A stretch of 13,391 nucleotides of DNA from Thermoanaerobaculia bacterium (GTDB lineage Bacteria; Acidobacteriota; Thermoanaerobaculia; UBA5066), in the NCBI GenBank assembly GCA_023717585.1, contig JAMQPJ010000146.1, forward strand, positions 1-13,391, given 5' to 3'. Positions 1-7,269 of the stretch are shown in pieces. Under the pieces are notes generated by a model that did no database searches, had not been told where the DNA came from, and worked only from the letters and a program-made list of their open reading frames with translations. Position 1 is the stretch's first letter, and each line of letters opens with the position of its first letter. Both the position numbers and the translations under genes were made by a program.

Positions 1-858
<858 letters not shown>

Positions 859-862
<4 letters not shown>

Positions 863-1233
863 GGCTCGTCGTCGCGATCATCCGCCCCGAGAAGCTCAAC
901 GACGTCCTCGGGGCCCTCTTCGGCGCCGAGGTCCGCGGCCTGTCGATCAGCCGCGTGCAGGGTCACGGCGGCGAGATCGACCGCGTCGAGACCTATCGCG
1001 GCACGACCGTGAAGATGGAGCTCTCCGAGAAGGTCCGTATCGAAATCGGCGTCTCGAACCACTTCGTCGAGCCCACCGTCCAGGCGATCCTTTCGTCCGC
1101 GCGGACCGGCGAGGTGGGAGACGGCAAGGTCTTCGTCCTGCCCGTCGAGAAGGTCTGGCGAATCCGCACCGGAGAAGAAGACCAGGCGGCCGTCACGCCG
1201 GTCGCCCAGGTCGTCTCCGGAGTCGAGACCTGA
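859..1233 (+). CDS. glnB: P-II family nitrogen regulatory protein with atypical T-loop
   Basis: This cytoplasmic trimeric signal protein binds ATP/ADP and 2-oxoglutarate and normally blocks the ammonium channel or tunes nitrogen enzymes. It is 124 residues, about 12 longer than E. coli GlnB, with the extra length at the C-terminus. It begins MRLVVAIIRPEKL, aligning without gaps to GlnB. The B-loop TGEVGDGK and the C-loop WRIRTGEED are intact, as are Gly35, Gly37, Tyr46, Arg47 and Lys58. In the T-loop, position 51, the tyrosine uridylylated in enterobacteria, is Val (codon 1009-1011). Position 39, the Gln that helps coordinate Mg-2-oxoglutarate, is Glu (codon 973-975). Uridylylation at that site is therefore impossible. 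The TTG start is supported by the AAGGAGG just upstream. Its partner is most likely the preceding transporter; the symbol could equally be glnK. Confidence 0.93.
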
Positions 1234-1276
1234 ACGTCTTCTCACCGCGCTAGCGACCGCGGGCGCCGGGAGGTGC

Positions 1277-1282
1277 GAGAAT
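1277..1282 (+). promoter_or_regulatory. Possible -10 element for a leaderless M20 peptidase mRNA
   Basis: GAGAAT is preceded by TG one base upstream (extended -10 form) and is followed after 5 nt by the GTG at 1288. It matches the TATAAT consensus at four of six positions. If it is active, transcription would begin at or next to that GTG. Weak on its own; it is part of a pattern shared with three other genes in the window. Confidence 0.25.
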
Positions 1283-1287
1283 CCCGC

Positions 1288-2523
1288 GTGGAATCGAGCC
1301 CGGCGGAGAAGGCGCTGGCGCGGTCCGTCGAGACCCGCCTCGGCGAGGAGATGGCGGCCCTCGAGAAGGTCGTCAACATCGATAGCGGCACCTTCAACAC
1401 GGAAGGCGTCCGGGAGGTCGGCCGCTTCTTCGAAAAGGAGCTGCAGGCCCTCGGCTTCAAGACCCGCTGGATCCCGATGCCGGAGGCCATGCACCGGGGC
1501 GGGCATCTCGTCGCCGAGCGCGTCGCTCCGAAGCCGCCGGGCAAGCGCGTCCTCCTGATCGGCCACCTCGACACCGTCTTCGAGGGTCAGGAGCATCGCT
1601 TCCGGAACGACGGCGCCGCCATCCGCGGCGCGGGCGTGATCGACATGAAGGGCGGCGACGTCGTGATCCTCTTCGCCCTGAAGGCGCTCGAAAGCGCGGG
1701 CATGCTCGAAGGCGCCGCGGTGAGGGTCTTCCTGACGGGCGACGAGGAGAACCCGGGCCTGCCCACGTCCGAGTCGCGCCGCGACATCGTCGCAGCGGCG
1801 AAGGAAAGCGACGTCGGCCTCAGCTTCGAGCCGGACACCGGGAAGAACACGATCATCCTCGGCAGGAGAGGCCTCAGCACATGGTCCCTCGACGTGACAG
1901 GCGCGCAGGGCCACTCGTCCAACGTGCTGCGCCCCAGCCGGGGAGCGGGCGCGATCTACGAGGCCTCGCGGATTCTCGACGGCTTCCGCGGGGCGTTCTC
2001 CGAGGGGAACGTCACCGTCAACCCGGGCCTCTTCCTCGGGGGAACGGACGTCGCTTACGACGCGACGAAGAGCGCCGGGACCTCGGCCGGAAAGTACAAC
2101 GTCGTTTCGAAGACGGTCACGGTGAAGGGCGATCTCCGGGCCCTCGAGGAGCCGGAGCGCGAGGCGGCAAAGGCGCGGATGCGGGAAATCGCCGCCGCCA
2201 GCCTCCCGAAGACCTCGGCGAAGCTGGAATTCGACGACATCGTTCCCCCCTGGCCGATCGCCGAGGGAAGCAGGTCCGTCCTGAAGATGGTCGACGCCGT
2301 GAGCCGCGCGCTGGGCCAGCCTGCGCTCACCGAGGCCGACCCCGTGGGACGCGGCTTCGGCGACGCGAACTTCGTCGGCGGGCTGCTCGCCGTTGCCGAC
2401 GGTCTCGGAGTCAAGGGCCACGGAACCCACAGCCCCGACGAGACCCTCGATCCGAAGTCCGTCGGCCCAGCCACGCAACGCGCAGCCGTCCTGATCGGCC
2501 GGCTACTTCACCCGACCCGCTAG
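1288..2523 (+). CDS. M20 family metallopeptidase (glutamate carboxypeptidase-like)
   Basis: Predicted di-zinc amidohydrolase of the ArgE/DapE/CPG2 family, removing an amino acid from a peptide or N-acyl amino acid; the precise substrate is unknown. It has 411 residues, the usual family length. Zinc-site motifs are in order: GHLDTVF (His near residue 93), GVIDMKGG (bridging Asp near 119), GDEE (catalytic Glu and ligand Glu, 153-154), SFEPD (Glu near 181) and a C-terminal HGTHSPDE (His near 381). The middle part, including VTGAQGHSS, is the dimerisation lid domain. No signal peptide is seen, so a cytoplasmic location is likely. Two GTG starts are possible. The one at 1273 has a purine run immediately adjacent and no proper spacing. 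The one at 1288 is preferred because it sits 5 nt after a -10-like hexamer, although a GGGAGG lies 14 nt upstream. It converges on the DNA glycosylase gene with a 25-nt gap. Confidence 0.92.
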   Translation: MESSPAEKALARSVETRLGEEMAALEKVVNIDSGTFNTEGVREVGRFFEKELQALGFKTRWIPMPEAMHRGGHLVAERVAPKPPGKRVLLIGHLDTVFEGQEHRFRNDGAAIRGAGVIDMKGGDVVILFALKALESAGMLEGAAVRVFLTGDEENPGLPTSESRRDIVAAAKESDVGLSFEPDTGKNTIILGRRGLSTWSLDVTGAQGHSSNVLRPSRGAGAIYEASRILDGFRGAFSEGNVTVNPGLFLGGTDVAYDATKSAGTSAGKYNVVSKTVTVKGDLRALEEPEREAAKARMREIAAASLPKTSAKLEFDDIVPPWPIAEGSRSVLKMVDAVSRALGQPALTEADPVGRGFGDANFVGGLLAVADGLGVKGHGTHSPDETLDPKSVGPATQRAAVLIGRLLHPTR

Positions 2524-2548
2524 GAAGCCCCCACCATCGAGAGGGACC

Positions 2549-3247
2549 TCATCGCCCGCGTTCGCCGGTAGCCGCGCGCGCGAAGTCGCAGCCCTTCGCG
2601 AGCGGGCAGACGTCGCACCGCGGCTCCGACCGGCGACAGGTTTCCTGACCGTGGCGCCTCAGGAGCTGGTGCGCCGCGACGAGCCACGCCGTGTCGTCCG
2701 GAAGCTCCGGCGCGACCGCGGCGGCCGCGGCGCGGTACGTCTTGGCGTAGTTCGGGTCGTCCTTCGCGTAGCCCAGCCGTACGAGGACGCGCAGGCCGTT
2801 CGAGTCCGGCGCGAGCGTGACGGCGCTCCCCGCCAGGAGGAGCAGCTTGTCGGCGCCCGGCTCACCGATCCCCGGGAAGCGCTTGAGGACCCTGCGCGCC
2901 TCGGCGCCGCCCGTCCTCGCGAGCTTGCGCAGACGGTCGAGGCCGATCTCGCGCGCGATCTCGGCGGCTTCGAGCACCTTGTCGGCACGCATGCGCGGGC
3001 GCATCCCGCTCTTTCCGATGGTCTCGACGAGGCGCTCGTACGGAGCGCCGAGAATCGCCTCCGGCGAGACTCCGACGCCCGCCTTCAGCGACCGGAAGAT
3101 TTCCTCGCGCGTCTCGTCGTCCACGAGGTACGACGCGTTCTCGCGCAGGATCAGCTCCCACGGATCGCGCGACGGAAACGGCGCGAGCTTTCCGTAGACC
3201 TTCTTCAGCGCCGCGACGATCCTCCTCAACTTCGGGGGAGAGGGCAT
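2549..3247 (-). CDS. Endonuclease III-like HhH-GPD DNA glycosylase with [4Fe-4S] cluster
   Basis: Predicted base-excision repair glycosylase of 232 residues in the Nth/MutY superfamily. The helix-hairpin-helix is FPGIGEPGADKLL (residues 124-136). The catalytic Asp is D148 in LAPDSNGLRVLVRLG, matching the Asp of Nth's VDTHIFRV motif. The C-terminal iron-sulfur loop is complete: Cys204, 211, 214 and 220 with spacing C-x6-C-x2-C-x5-C. The lysine Nth uses for its lyase chemistry, which follows the hairpin glycine and one residue, is replaced (GIGEPGA), so the enzyme is probably monofunctional. The frame extends upstream to 3454, but that would run through the opposite hydratase gene. ATG at 3247 begins directly at conserved sequence and lies 6 nt from TATTCT, with no Shine-Dalgarno. 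The damaged base it recognises cannot be read from the sequence. Confidence 0.88.
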   Translation of the reverse strand: MPSPPKLRRIVAALKKVYGKLAPFPSRDPWELILRENASYLVDDETREEIFRSLKAGVGVSPEAILGAPYERLVETIGKSGMRPRMRADKVLEAAEIAREIGLDRLRKLARTGGAEARRVLKRFPGIGEPGADKLLLLAGSAVTLAPDSNGLRVLVRLGYAKDDPNYAKTYRAAAAAVAPELPDDTAWLVAAHQLLRRHGQETCRRSEPRCDVCPLAKGCDFARAATGERGR

Positions 3248-3253
3248 GGGGAG

Positions 3254-3259
3254 AGAATA
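3254..3259 (-). promoter_or_regulatory. Possible -10 element, leaderless start of the DNA glycosylase gene
   Basis: On the minus strand TATTCT is followed by 6 nt (CTCCCC) and then the ATG at 3247. No purine-rich ribosome site lies between. The spacing would place the transcription start at the ATG. No good -35 is visible. Confidence 0.3.
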
Positions 3260-3315
3260 GAGTGAAACCGGAGGCGCACGATGCGCAGGCCCGGCCGTGC
3301 CATGAAAGGTTCGCC

Positions 3316-4089
3316 ATGAACTACGAGTTCCTGAAAACGAGCGTGCTGGACCGCGTCGCCTGGCTCGAGTACCGGCGAGAGCCTCGCAACGCCATCGACT
3401 GGACGATGCTCCGCGAAATCCCGGTGGCGCTGGACGAGTTCCTGGGAGACGCAAACGTCCGTGTCATCGTGATCGCGAGCGCGCTGGAGAAGTTCTTCTC
3501 CACCGGGGCGGACCTCCGGGTCCTCGCGGCCCTGAAGCCGGGAGAGATGCGGGGATGGGTCGACATCTGTCACGGACTCGTTCGCCAGATTCGCGAGGCT
3601 TCGAAGCCCCTCGTCGGCGCCATTCACGGGACGGCAGTCGGCGGTGGACTGGAGATCGTCCTCCACTGCGACGTCCGTTTTGCCGCGCAGGATGCGCGCT
3701 TCGGGCAGCCGGAGATCAACATCGGTTTCATTCCCCCCGTGGGCACCACGCAGTCCCTGTCCAGACTCCTCGGTCGTTCCCGCGCGTTGCGGTTTCTCTA
3801 CGAAGGAAACCTCGTCACGGCCGAAGAAGCGCTCGGGATGGGCCTCGTGGACTTCGTCGTACCTCCCGAGAAGCTCCGCGAGGAGGTCCAGGCGTACGCC
3901 TCGGCCCTGGCGAAAAAACCTGCGGCCGCGCTCGCCGCCATCCGCCGCTGCATCACGCTGGGCCTCGATCTGCCCTATGACGACGCCCTCGCCCTCGAGC
4001 TCGAGGCGGCCACTCACCTGGCGGGCACCCCCGACTTCACCGAAGGGCTCCGCGCCTTCCTCGAGAAGCGGCCCCCGAAATGGGAATAG
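3316..4089 (+). CDS. Enoyl-CoA hydratase/isomerase (crotonase family)
   Basis: A 257-residue crotonase-fold enzyme that probably hydrates a 2-enoyl-CoA in fatty-acid or related acyl-CoA breakdown. The oxyanion hole is formed by FSTGADL (residues 61-67) and GTAVGGGLE (105-113). Both glutamates typical of true hydratases are present: Glu113 in GGGLE and Glu133 in FGQPEI. The usual PGAGGTQ after the second Glu is PPVGTTQ here, a small deviation. The C-terminal helices (AAALAAIRRCI) are also typical. ATG at 3316 is chosen because AAAGG at 3305-3309 precedes it by 6 nt; an upstream in-frame GTG at 3262 has no such support. The next gene, an HDAC-superfamily amidohydrolase, starts 31 nt downstream and may be co-transcribed. 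Chain-length preference is not readable. Confidence 0.92.
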   Translation: MNYEFLKTSVLDRVAWLEYRREPRNAIDWTMLREIPVALDEFLGDANVRVIVIASALEKFFSTGADLRVLAALKPGEMRGWVDICHGLVRQIREASKPLVGAIHGTAVGGGLEIVLHCDVRFAAQDARFGQPEINIGFIPPVGTTQSLSRLLGRSRALRFLYEGNLVTAEEALGMGLVDFVVPPEKLREEVQAYASALAKKPAAALAAIRRCITLGLDLPYDDALALELEAATHLAGTPDFTEGLRAFLEKRPPKWE

Positions 4090-4120
4090 CTCCCGGCCCT
4101 CCCGTCAGAGACGCGTGCTC

Positions 4121-5002
4121 ATGGCCAGGCCCACGACCGGCATCTTCTATCACCCGTCCTTCTCCCGGCGGAGCTACCTGACTGTCGGAGCCCGGCTGGC
4201 CGACTTTCCCGGGGCCCTCGACAGGATTCTGGAAAGCGACAAGGTCACGTTGTACGAGCCGGAGCCGGTCCCCCGTGAGTTGCTGCTGAAGGTTCACACG
4301 TCCGACCTTCTGGAGCGAGTTGGAGAAGATCCCCTGTGCTCCACCGCCTGGCATTCGGCGGGGGGCGTCGTCGCCGCCGGCGAGAAGATCGCCAGCGGCG
4401 AGATCACGAACGCCTTCGCCTTCATCGGTGCGGGCGGGCACCATGCGGGACGGGAACGATTCGGGGGCTTCTGCTGCTTCAACGACGTGGCTCTCTGCAT
4501 CGTCAACCTGCGGGATCAATTCGGCCTCAGGCGTTTCGCGATCCTGGACACGGACGCACACCACGCCGACGGCACCCGCGAGATCTTCCAGGGCGATCCC
4601 GATGTCCTTCACATCTGTCTCTGCGGCACGAACTTCGAATCCAAAGACGGCACGAAAGTGGACGTGGCGTGTCCAGGCCCCTTCGAGGGCGGTGAGAACG
4701 AGCGAGCCATGAACGACGCCTACTTCGATCTCGTCGCGCGGCACGCTCCACATCGGATCAGCCGGTTCAAGCCGGATCTTCTTTTTTGGTACTTCGGCTT
4801 CGACACTCACGAGGGCGACTACGGAGACATCGGCCTTACGGGGCCCTGCTACTGGAAGATCGCAGAACTGATGAAGGAGCTGGCGGAGAAAACTTGCGGG
4901 GGAAAGCTGGAGGTGGTCCTCGGAGGAGGCTCCGACCGGCGGCTCGCGACGTATCTGATCCCGCCGATCATCGAGCGGCTGGCGGGGCTCCAGCGGGCGT
5001 GA
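4121..5002 (+). CDS. Histone deacetylase superfamily amidohydrolase lacking the catalytic Tyr
   Basis: A 293-residue arginase/deacetylase-fold protein related to HDAC, AcuC and acetylpolyamine amidohydrolases; it would cleave an acyl amide from a protein lysine or small molecule. The tandem His pair is at 107-108 in GAGGHHAGRERFGGFCCFND. Zinc ligands are Asp145 and His147 (DTDAHHADG) and Asp228 (FGFDTHEGD). The glycine-rich loop that carries the transition-state Tyr in most members (GGGY) reads GGGSDRRL, with Ser271 (codon 4931-4933) at that place. Class IIa HDACs, which have His there, are poor on acetyl-lysine, so altered substrate or low activity is possible. ATG at 4121 is taken as start; GTG at 4115 is in frame two codons earlier and no strong ribosome site favours either. 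It follows the hydratase gene by 31 nt. Confidence 0.88.
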   Translation: MARPTTGIFYHPSFSRRSYLTVGARLADFPGALDRILESDKVTLYEPEPVPRELLLKVHTSDLLERVGEDPLCSTAWHSAGGVVAAGEKIASGEITNAFAFIGAGGHHAGRERFGGFCCFNDVALCIVNLRDQFGLRRFAILDTDAHHADGTREIFQGDPDVLHICLCGTNFESKDGTKVDVACPGPFEGGENERAMNDAYFDLVARHAPHRISRFKPDLLFWYFGFDTHEGDYGDIGLTGPCYWKIAELMKELAEKTCGGKLEVVLGGGSDRRLATYLIPPIIERLAGLQRA

Positions 5003-5009
5003 CCGCCCG
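4994..5009. terminator. Small hairpin between convergent genes
   Basis: CGGGCG (4994-4999) and CGCCCG (5004-5009) form a perfect 6-bp stem around a TGAC loop containing the stop codon of the deacetylase-like gene. It lies where that gene meets the oppositely oriented CBS gene, so it could act in both directions. There is no T-run on either side, so classic intrinsic termination is doubtful. Confidence 0.25.
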
Positions 5010-5017
5010 GATCGGCG

Positions 5018-5455
5018 TCAGGCCCGACCCTGGATGTACTGGGTCAGGTACTCGACGGCCTGGTGGTCCTCGGCCGCGTTGAACGCGTTGACGTCTCCGA
5101 TCGAGATCATCCCGACGAGACCCGTCTCGTCCACCACGGGAACGTGACGCAGGCGCTCCTGCCGCATGATCGCCTCGACCTCCTCGAGCGACCGGTCGGA
5201 ACGGACCACGATGACCTTTCGGGTCATCACCTCCGCGACCTTCGTCGTCGACGGGTCCTTCTCCTCCGCCACGACGAGGTTCATGACGTCGCGCTCGGTG
5301 ACGATTCCGTGGAGCGTCTCCCCCTCCGCGATCAGGAGGGCGCCGATCCGGCGGTCCCGCATGACCCGGCACGCATCCCGCACGCTGCAGTCCGGCAGAA
5401 CGGTGATGACTCCGAGAGCCTTCTTTCTCGAAAGGACGTCCCTGGCGGTCGACAT
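5018..5455 (-). CDS. Two-CBS-domain protein
   Basis: A stand-alone pair of cystathionine-beta-synthase (Bateman) domains, 145 residues, expected to bind an adenine nucleotide or related ligand and act as a cytoplasmic energy or stress sensor. Repeat one spans about residues 13-60 and ends GIVTERDV; repeat two spans about 76-125 and ends GMISIGDV. A short helical tail (HQAVEYLTQYIQG) resembles that of other small CBS-pair proteins. No enzymatic or DNA-binding domain is attached. The ATG at 5455 has no Shine-Dalgarno and lies 6 nt from TCTGAT. It is 31 nt downstream of the methyltransferase gene on the same strand, so it could share that transcript or have its own start. The partner protein is unknown. 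Confidence 0.9.
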   Translation of the reverse strand: MSTARDVLSRKKALGVITVLPDCSVRDACRVMRDRRIGALLIAEGETLHGIVTERDVMNLVVAEEKDPSTTKVAEVMTRKVIVVRSDRSLEEVEAIMRQERLRHVPVVDETGLVGMISIGDVNAFNAAEDHQAVEYLTQYIQGRA

Positions 5456-5461
5456 GGCGAA

Positions 5462-5467
5462 ATCAGA
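5462..5467 (-). promoter_or_regulatory. Possible -10 element, leaderless start of the CBS gene
   Basis: TCTGAT on the minus strand (four of six matches to TATAAT) is followed by 6 nt (TTCGCC) and the ATG at 5455. No ribosome site is present. Same geometry as the glycosylase and methyltransferase genes. Confidence 0.22.
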
Positions 5468-5486
5468 CCCGAGAAGAGGCGCGGTG

Positions 5487-6122
5487 TCAACCGGGCGACC
5501 GCCTCACGACCCACGTCGTCATGCAGCGGCGGTTCTGGACGACGGTCGTCTTCAGCGGGTCCACCAGCTCGCCGCCGAGCTCGCCGGTGAGCGCCACCAG
5601 GGTCCGCTCGTCGACGAGGAAGCGCTCGCTCCCGTCGGGAAGGTGGAAGCGTCCTTTTCCCAGCGGCGTGAAGCGGCCCTCCATTCCGATGGTCGAAGCC
5701 AGACGACAGAAAAGGACGCCGCCGGGCCTGACGAGCCGCCACGTGCCATCGAGCATCGCGCGGAAGTGCGCCTCGTCGCGCGCGAAATGGAGGACGGCGC
5801 TCGAGATGACGAAGTCCTGGGAGCGGTCCGCAAAACCGTTCGCCTCGACCGGCTCCGCCCTGAAGTTCGAGGCGGGAAGGCGCGGAGCAAGCGATTGCGC
5901 GAGCGCGCGCACGGCCCGAATCGCCTCGGGGTCGGGATCGATCCCACAAACGTCGTAACCCGCGCGCAGGAAGTAGACGAGGTTGCGCCCCCGGCCGCAC
6001 CCCGCGTCGAACACGGCGCTTCCCGGGGGGACCCGCCCGCGCTGAAGCTGGTCGAAGAGGTAGATGTCGATCGATCCGAGAAGCGACGCGAGGTCCGCCA
6101 TGGCATCTTCGGACGAGCCCAC
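5487..6122 (-). CDS. Class I SAM-dependent methyltransferase
   Basis: A 211-residue cytoplasmic Rossmann-fold methyltransferase of the Methyltransf_11/TehB-like type. Motif I is VFDAGCGRGRN (37-47); the acidic residue binding the SAM ribose is in GIDPDPEAI (60-68); the motif IV region is DFVISSAVLHF (103-113); the post-IV strand is LVRPGGVLF (130-138). After this the protein has an extra segment with FTPLGKGRFHLPDG, perhaps for substrate binding. The acceptor cannot be named. Start choice: GTG at 6122 lies 6 nt from TAGACT and may be leaderless; ATG at 6101 is in frame seven codons later with a weak GAAG upstream and is the main alternative. The CBS gene follows 31 nt downstream; the alcohol dehydrogenase gene diverges. 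Confidence 0.88.
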   Translation of the reverse strand: MGSSEDAMADLASLLGSIDIYLFDQLQRGRVPPGSAVFDAGCGRGRNLVYFLRAGYDVCGIDPDPEAIRAVRALAQSLAPRLPASNFRAEPVEANGFADRSQDFVISSAVLHFARDEAHFRAMLDGTWRLVRPGGVLFCRLASTIGMEGRFTPLGKGRFHLPDGSERFLVDERTLVALTGELGGELVDPLKTTVVQNRRCMTTWVVRRSPG

Positions 6123-6128
6123 CGGTTC

Positions 6129-6134
6129 AGTCTA
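6129..6134 (-). promoter_or_regulatory. Possible -10 element, leaderless start of the methyltransferase gene
   Basis: TAGACT on the minus strand is followed by 6 nt (GAACCG) and GTG at 6122. It lies in the 81-nt divergent region shared with the alcohol dehydrogenase gene. No clear -35 is seen. Confidence 0.25.
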
Positions 6135-6169
6135 CAGGCGGGCGGCGTCCGCGCCTCGCGATGGGAAGG

Positions 6170-6175
6170 TAGGAT
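6170..6175 (+). promoter_or_regulatory. Possible -10 element for the alcohol dehydrogenase gene
   Basis: TAGGAT lies 28 nt upstream of the ATG at 6204 in the divergent intergenic stretch (6123-6203). A good ribosome site, AGGAGG at 6190-6195 with 8-nt spacing, lies between the two, so this gene has a conventional leader. No convincing -35 hexamer at 17 nt. Confidence 0.25.
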
Positions 6176-6203
6176 CGAGGTCGCGCACGAGGAGGAATCC
6201 ACG

Positions 6204-7253
6204 ATGACCGCTCCCTTGCCCGCCTGGGGCGCGCCCTCGGCGAAGGCGCCGCTCGTTCCGCACCCGATCACACGCCGCGAGCCGGGGCCGCGCGACGTCC
6301 GGATCGAGATCCTCTACTGCGGCGTCTGTCACTCCGACATCCACCAGGCCCGCGACGAATGGGGCGGCTCCATCTTCCCGATGGTGCCGGGCCACGAGAT
6401 CGTCGGCCGAGTGGCGGAGGTCGGCGCCGACGTCTCGAAGTTCGCCGTGGGAGACGTGGCCGGTGTCGGCTGCTTCGTCGACTCGTGCCGCGCGTGCGAT
6501 CCGTGCCTGCGCCACCTCGAGCAGTTCTGCCAGAAAGGGGCGGCCTTCACCTACAACGGCACCGAGATGGACCGCAAGACGCCGACGTACGGCGGCTACT
6601 CGACCGGGATCGTCGTCGCGGAGAATTACACGCTGAAGGTTCCGCCCGGCCTCGACCTCGCGGCGGCGGCCCCTCTCCTGTGCGCCGGGATCACCACCTA
6701 TTCGCCCCTCAGGCGTTGGAAGTGCGCGCCCGGCAGCCGGGTGGGCGTCGTGGGGCTCGGCGGCCTGGGTCACATGGCCGTGAAGCTCGCCGCGTCGATG
6801 GGCGCCGAGGTCACGATGCTCAGCACCTCGCGCGCCAAGGAGGAGGACGCGCGCAGGCTCGGCGCCCATGCCTTCGAGCTCACGAGCGAGGCCCGGACCT
6901 TCAAGAGGCTCGCGGGCCGGTTCGACCTCCTGATCGACACCGTCTCGGCCGAGCACGATTTCAACGCCCATCTCGGTCTTCTCAGGACGGAGGGGACGAT
7001 GGTCTGCCTCGGTGTCCCCCCGACGCCCGCTCCCGTCGCGGTCATGTCGCTCATCTTCGGCAACAAGAAGCTCGCCGGATCCCTGATCGGCGGCATCGCA
7101 GAGACCCAGGAGATGCTGGACTATTGCGCGTCGAAAAAGATCGCCGCGGACGTCGAGATGATCCCGATCCAGAAGATCAACGAGGCGTACGAGAGAATGC
7201 TCAAGAGCGACGTCCGCTACCGATTCGTGATCGACATCGCGAGCCTGAAATGA
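6204..7253 (+). CDS. yahK: NADP-type zinc alcohol/aldehyde dehydrogenase, YahK/cinnamyl-alcohol class
   Basis: A 349-residue medium-chain dehydrogenase, the same length as E. coli YahK and very similar in remembered motifs (ITRREPGP, YCGVCHSDIHQ, VPGHEIVGRV, PLLCAGITTYSPLR, INEAYERML, VKYRFVID-like end). It would interconvert aldehydes and primary alcohols. Catalytic zinc ligands are Cys42, His64 and Cys160. The structural zinc lobe is complete with Cys95, 98, 101 and 109. The cofactor fold is GLGGLGHMAVK (185-194). The segment after the second strand reads STSRAK rather than ending in an acidic residue, which favours NADP(H). ATG at 6204 is preceded by AGGAGG 8 nt away. The glycosyltransferase gene follows 16 nt downstream. 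The physiological aldehyde is unknown; a detoxifying aldehyde reductase is the likely role from the family. Confidence 0.93.
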   Translation: MTAPLPAWGAPSAKAPLVPHPITRREPGPRDVRIEILYCGVCHSDIHQARDEWGGSIFPMVPGHEIVGRVAEVGADVSKFAVGDVAGVGCFVDSCRACDPCLRHLEQFCQKGAAFTYNGTEMDRKTPTYGGYSTGIVVAENYTLKVPPGLDLAAAAPLLCAGITTYSPLRRWKCAPGSRVGVVGLGGLGHMAVKLAASMGAEVTMLSTSRAKEEDARRLGAHAFELTSEARTFKRLAGRFDLLIDTVSAEHDFNAHLGLLRTEGTMVCLGVPPTPAPVAVMSLIFGNKKLAGSLIGGIAETQEMLDYCASKKIAADVEMIPIQKINEAYERMLKSDVRYRFVIDIASLK

Positions 7254-7257
7254 GACC

Positions 7258-7264
7258 GGGAGGG
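7258..7264 (+). promoter_or_regulatory. Ribosome binding site pointing to a CTG start
   Basis: GGGAGGG lies 5 nt before an in-frame CTG at 7270. No ATG, GTG or TTG occurs in that frame between the preceding stop codon and the GTG at 7360, which has no ribosome site and lies within the first membrane segment. Confidence 0.5.
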
Positions 7265-7269
7265 CGAGC

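Noticed and set aside
3248..3454. Upstream extension of the DNA glycosylase frame to 3454
   Set aside because: It would overlap the start of the divergent hydratase gene by over 100 nt, and the added residues are low-complexity and Arg-rich. ATG at 3247 fits the family N-terminus.
4121..5002. A role in deacetylating histone-like chromatin proteins
   Set aside because: Bacterial members act on many small or protein substrates, the catalytic Tyr is absent, and nothing nearby points to nucleoid proteins.
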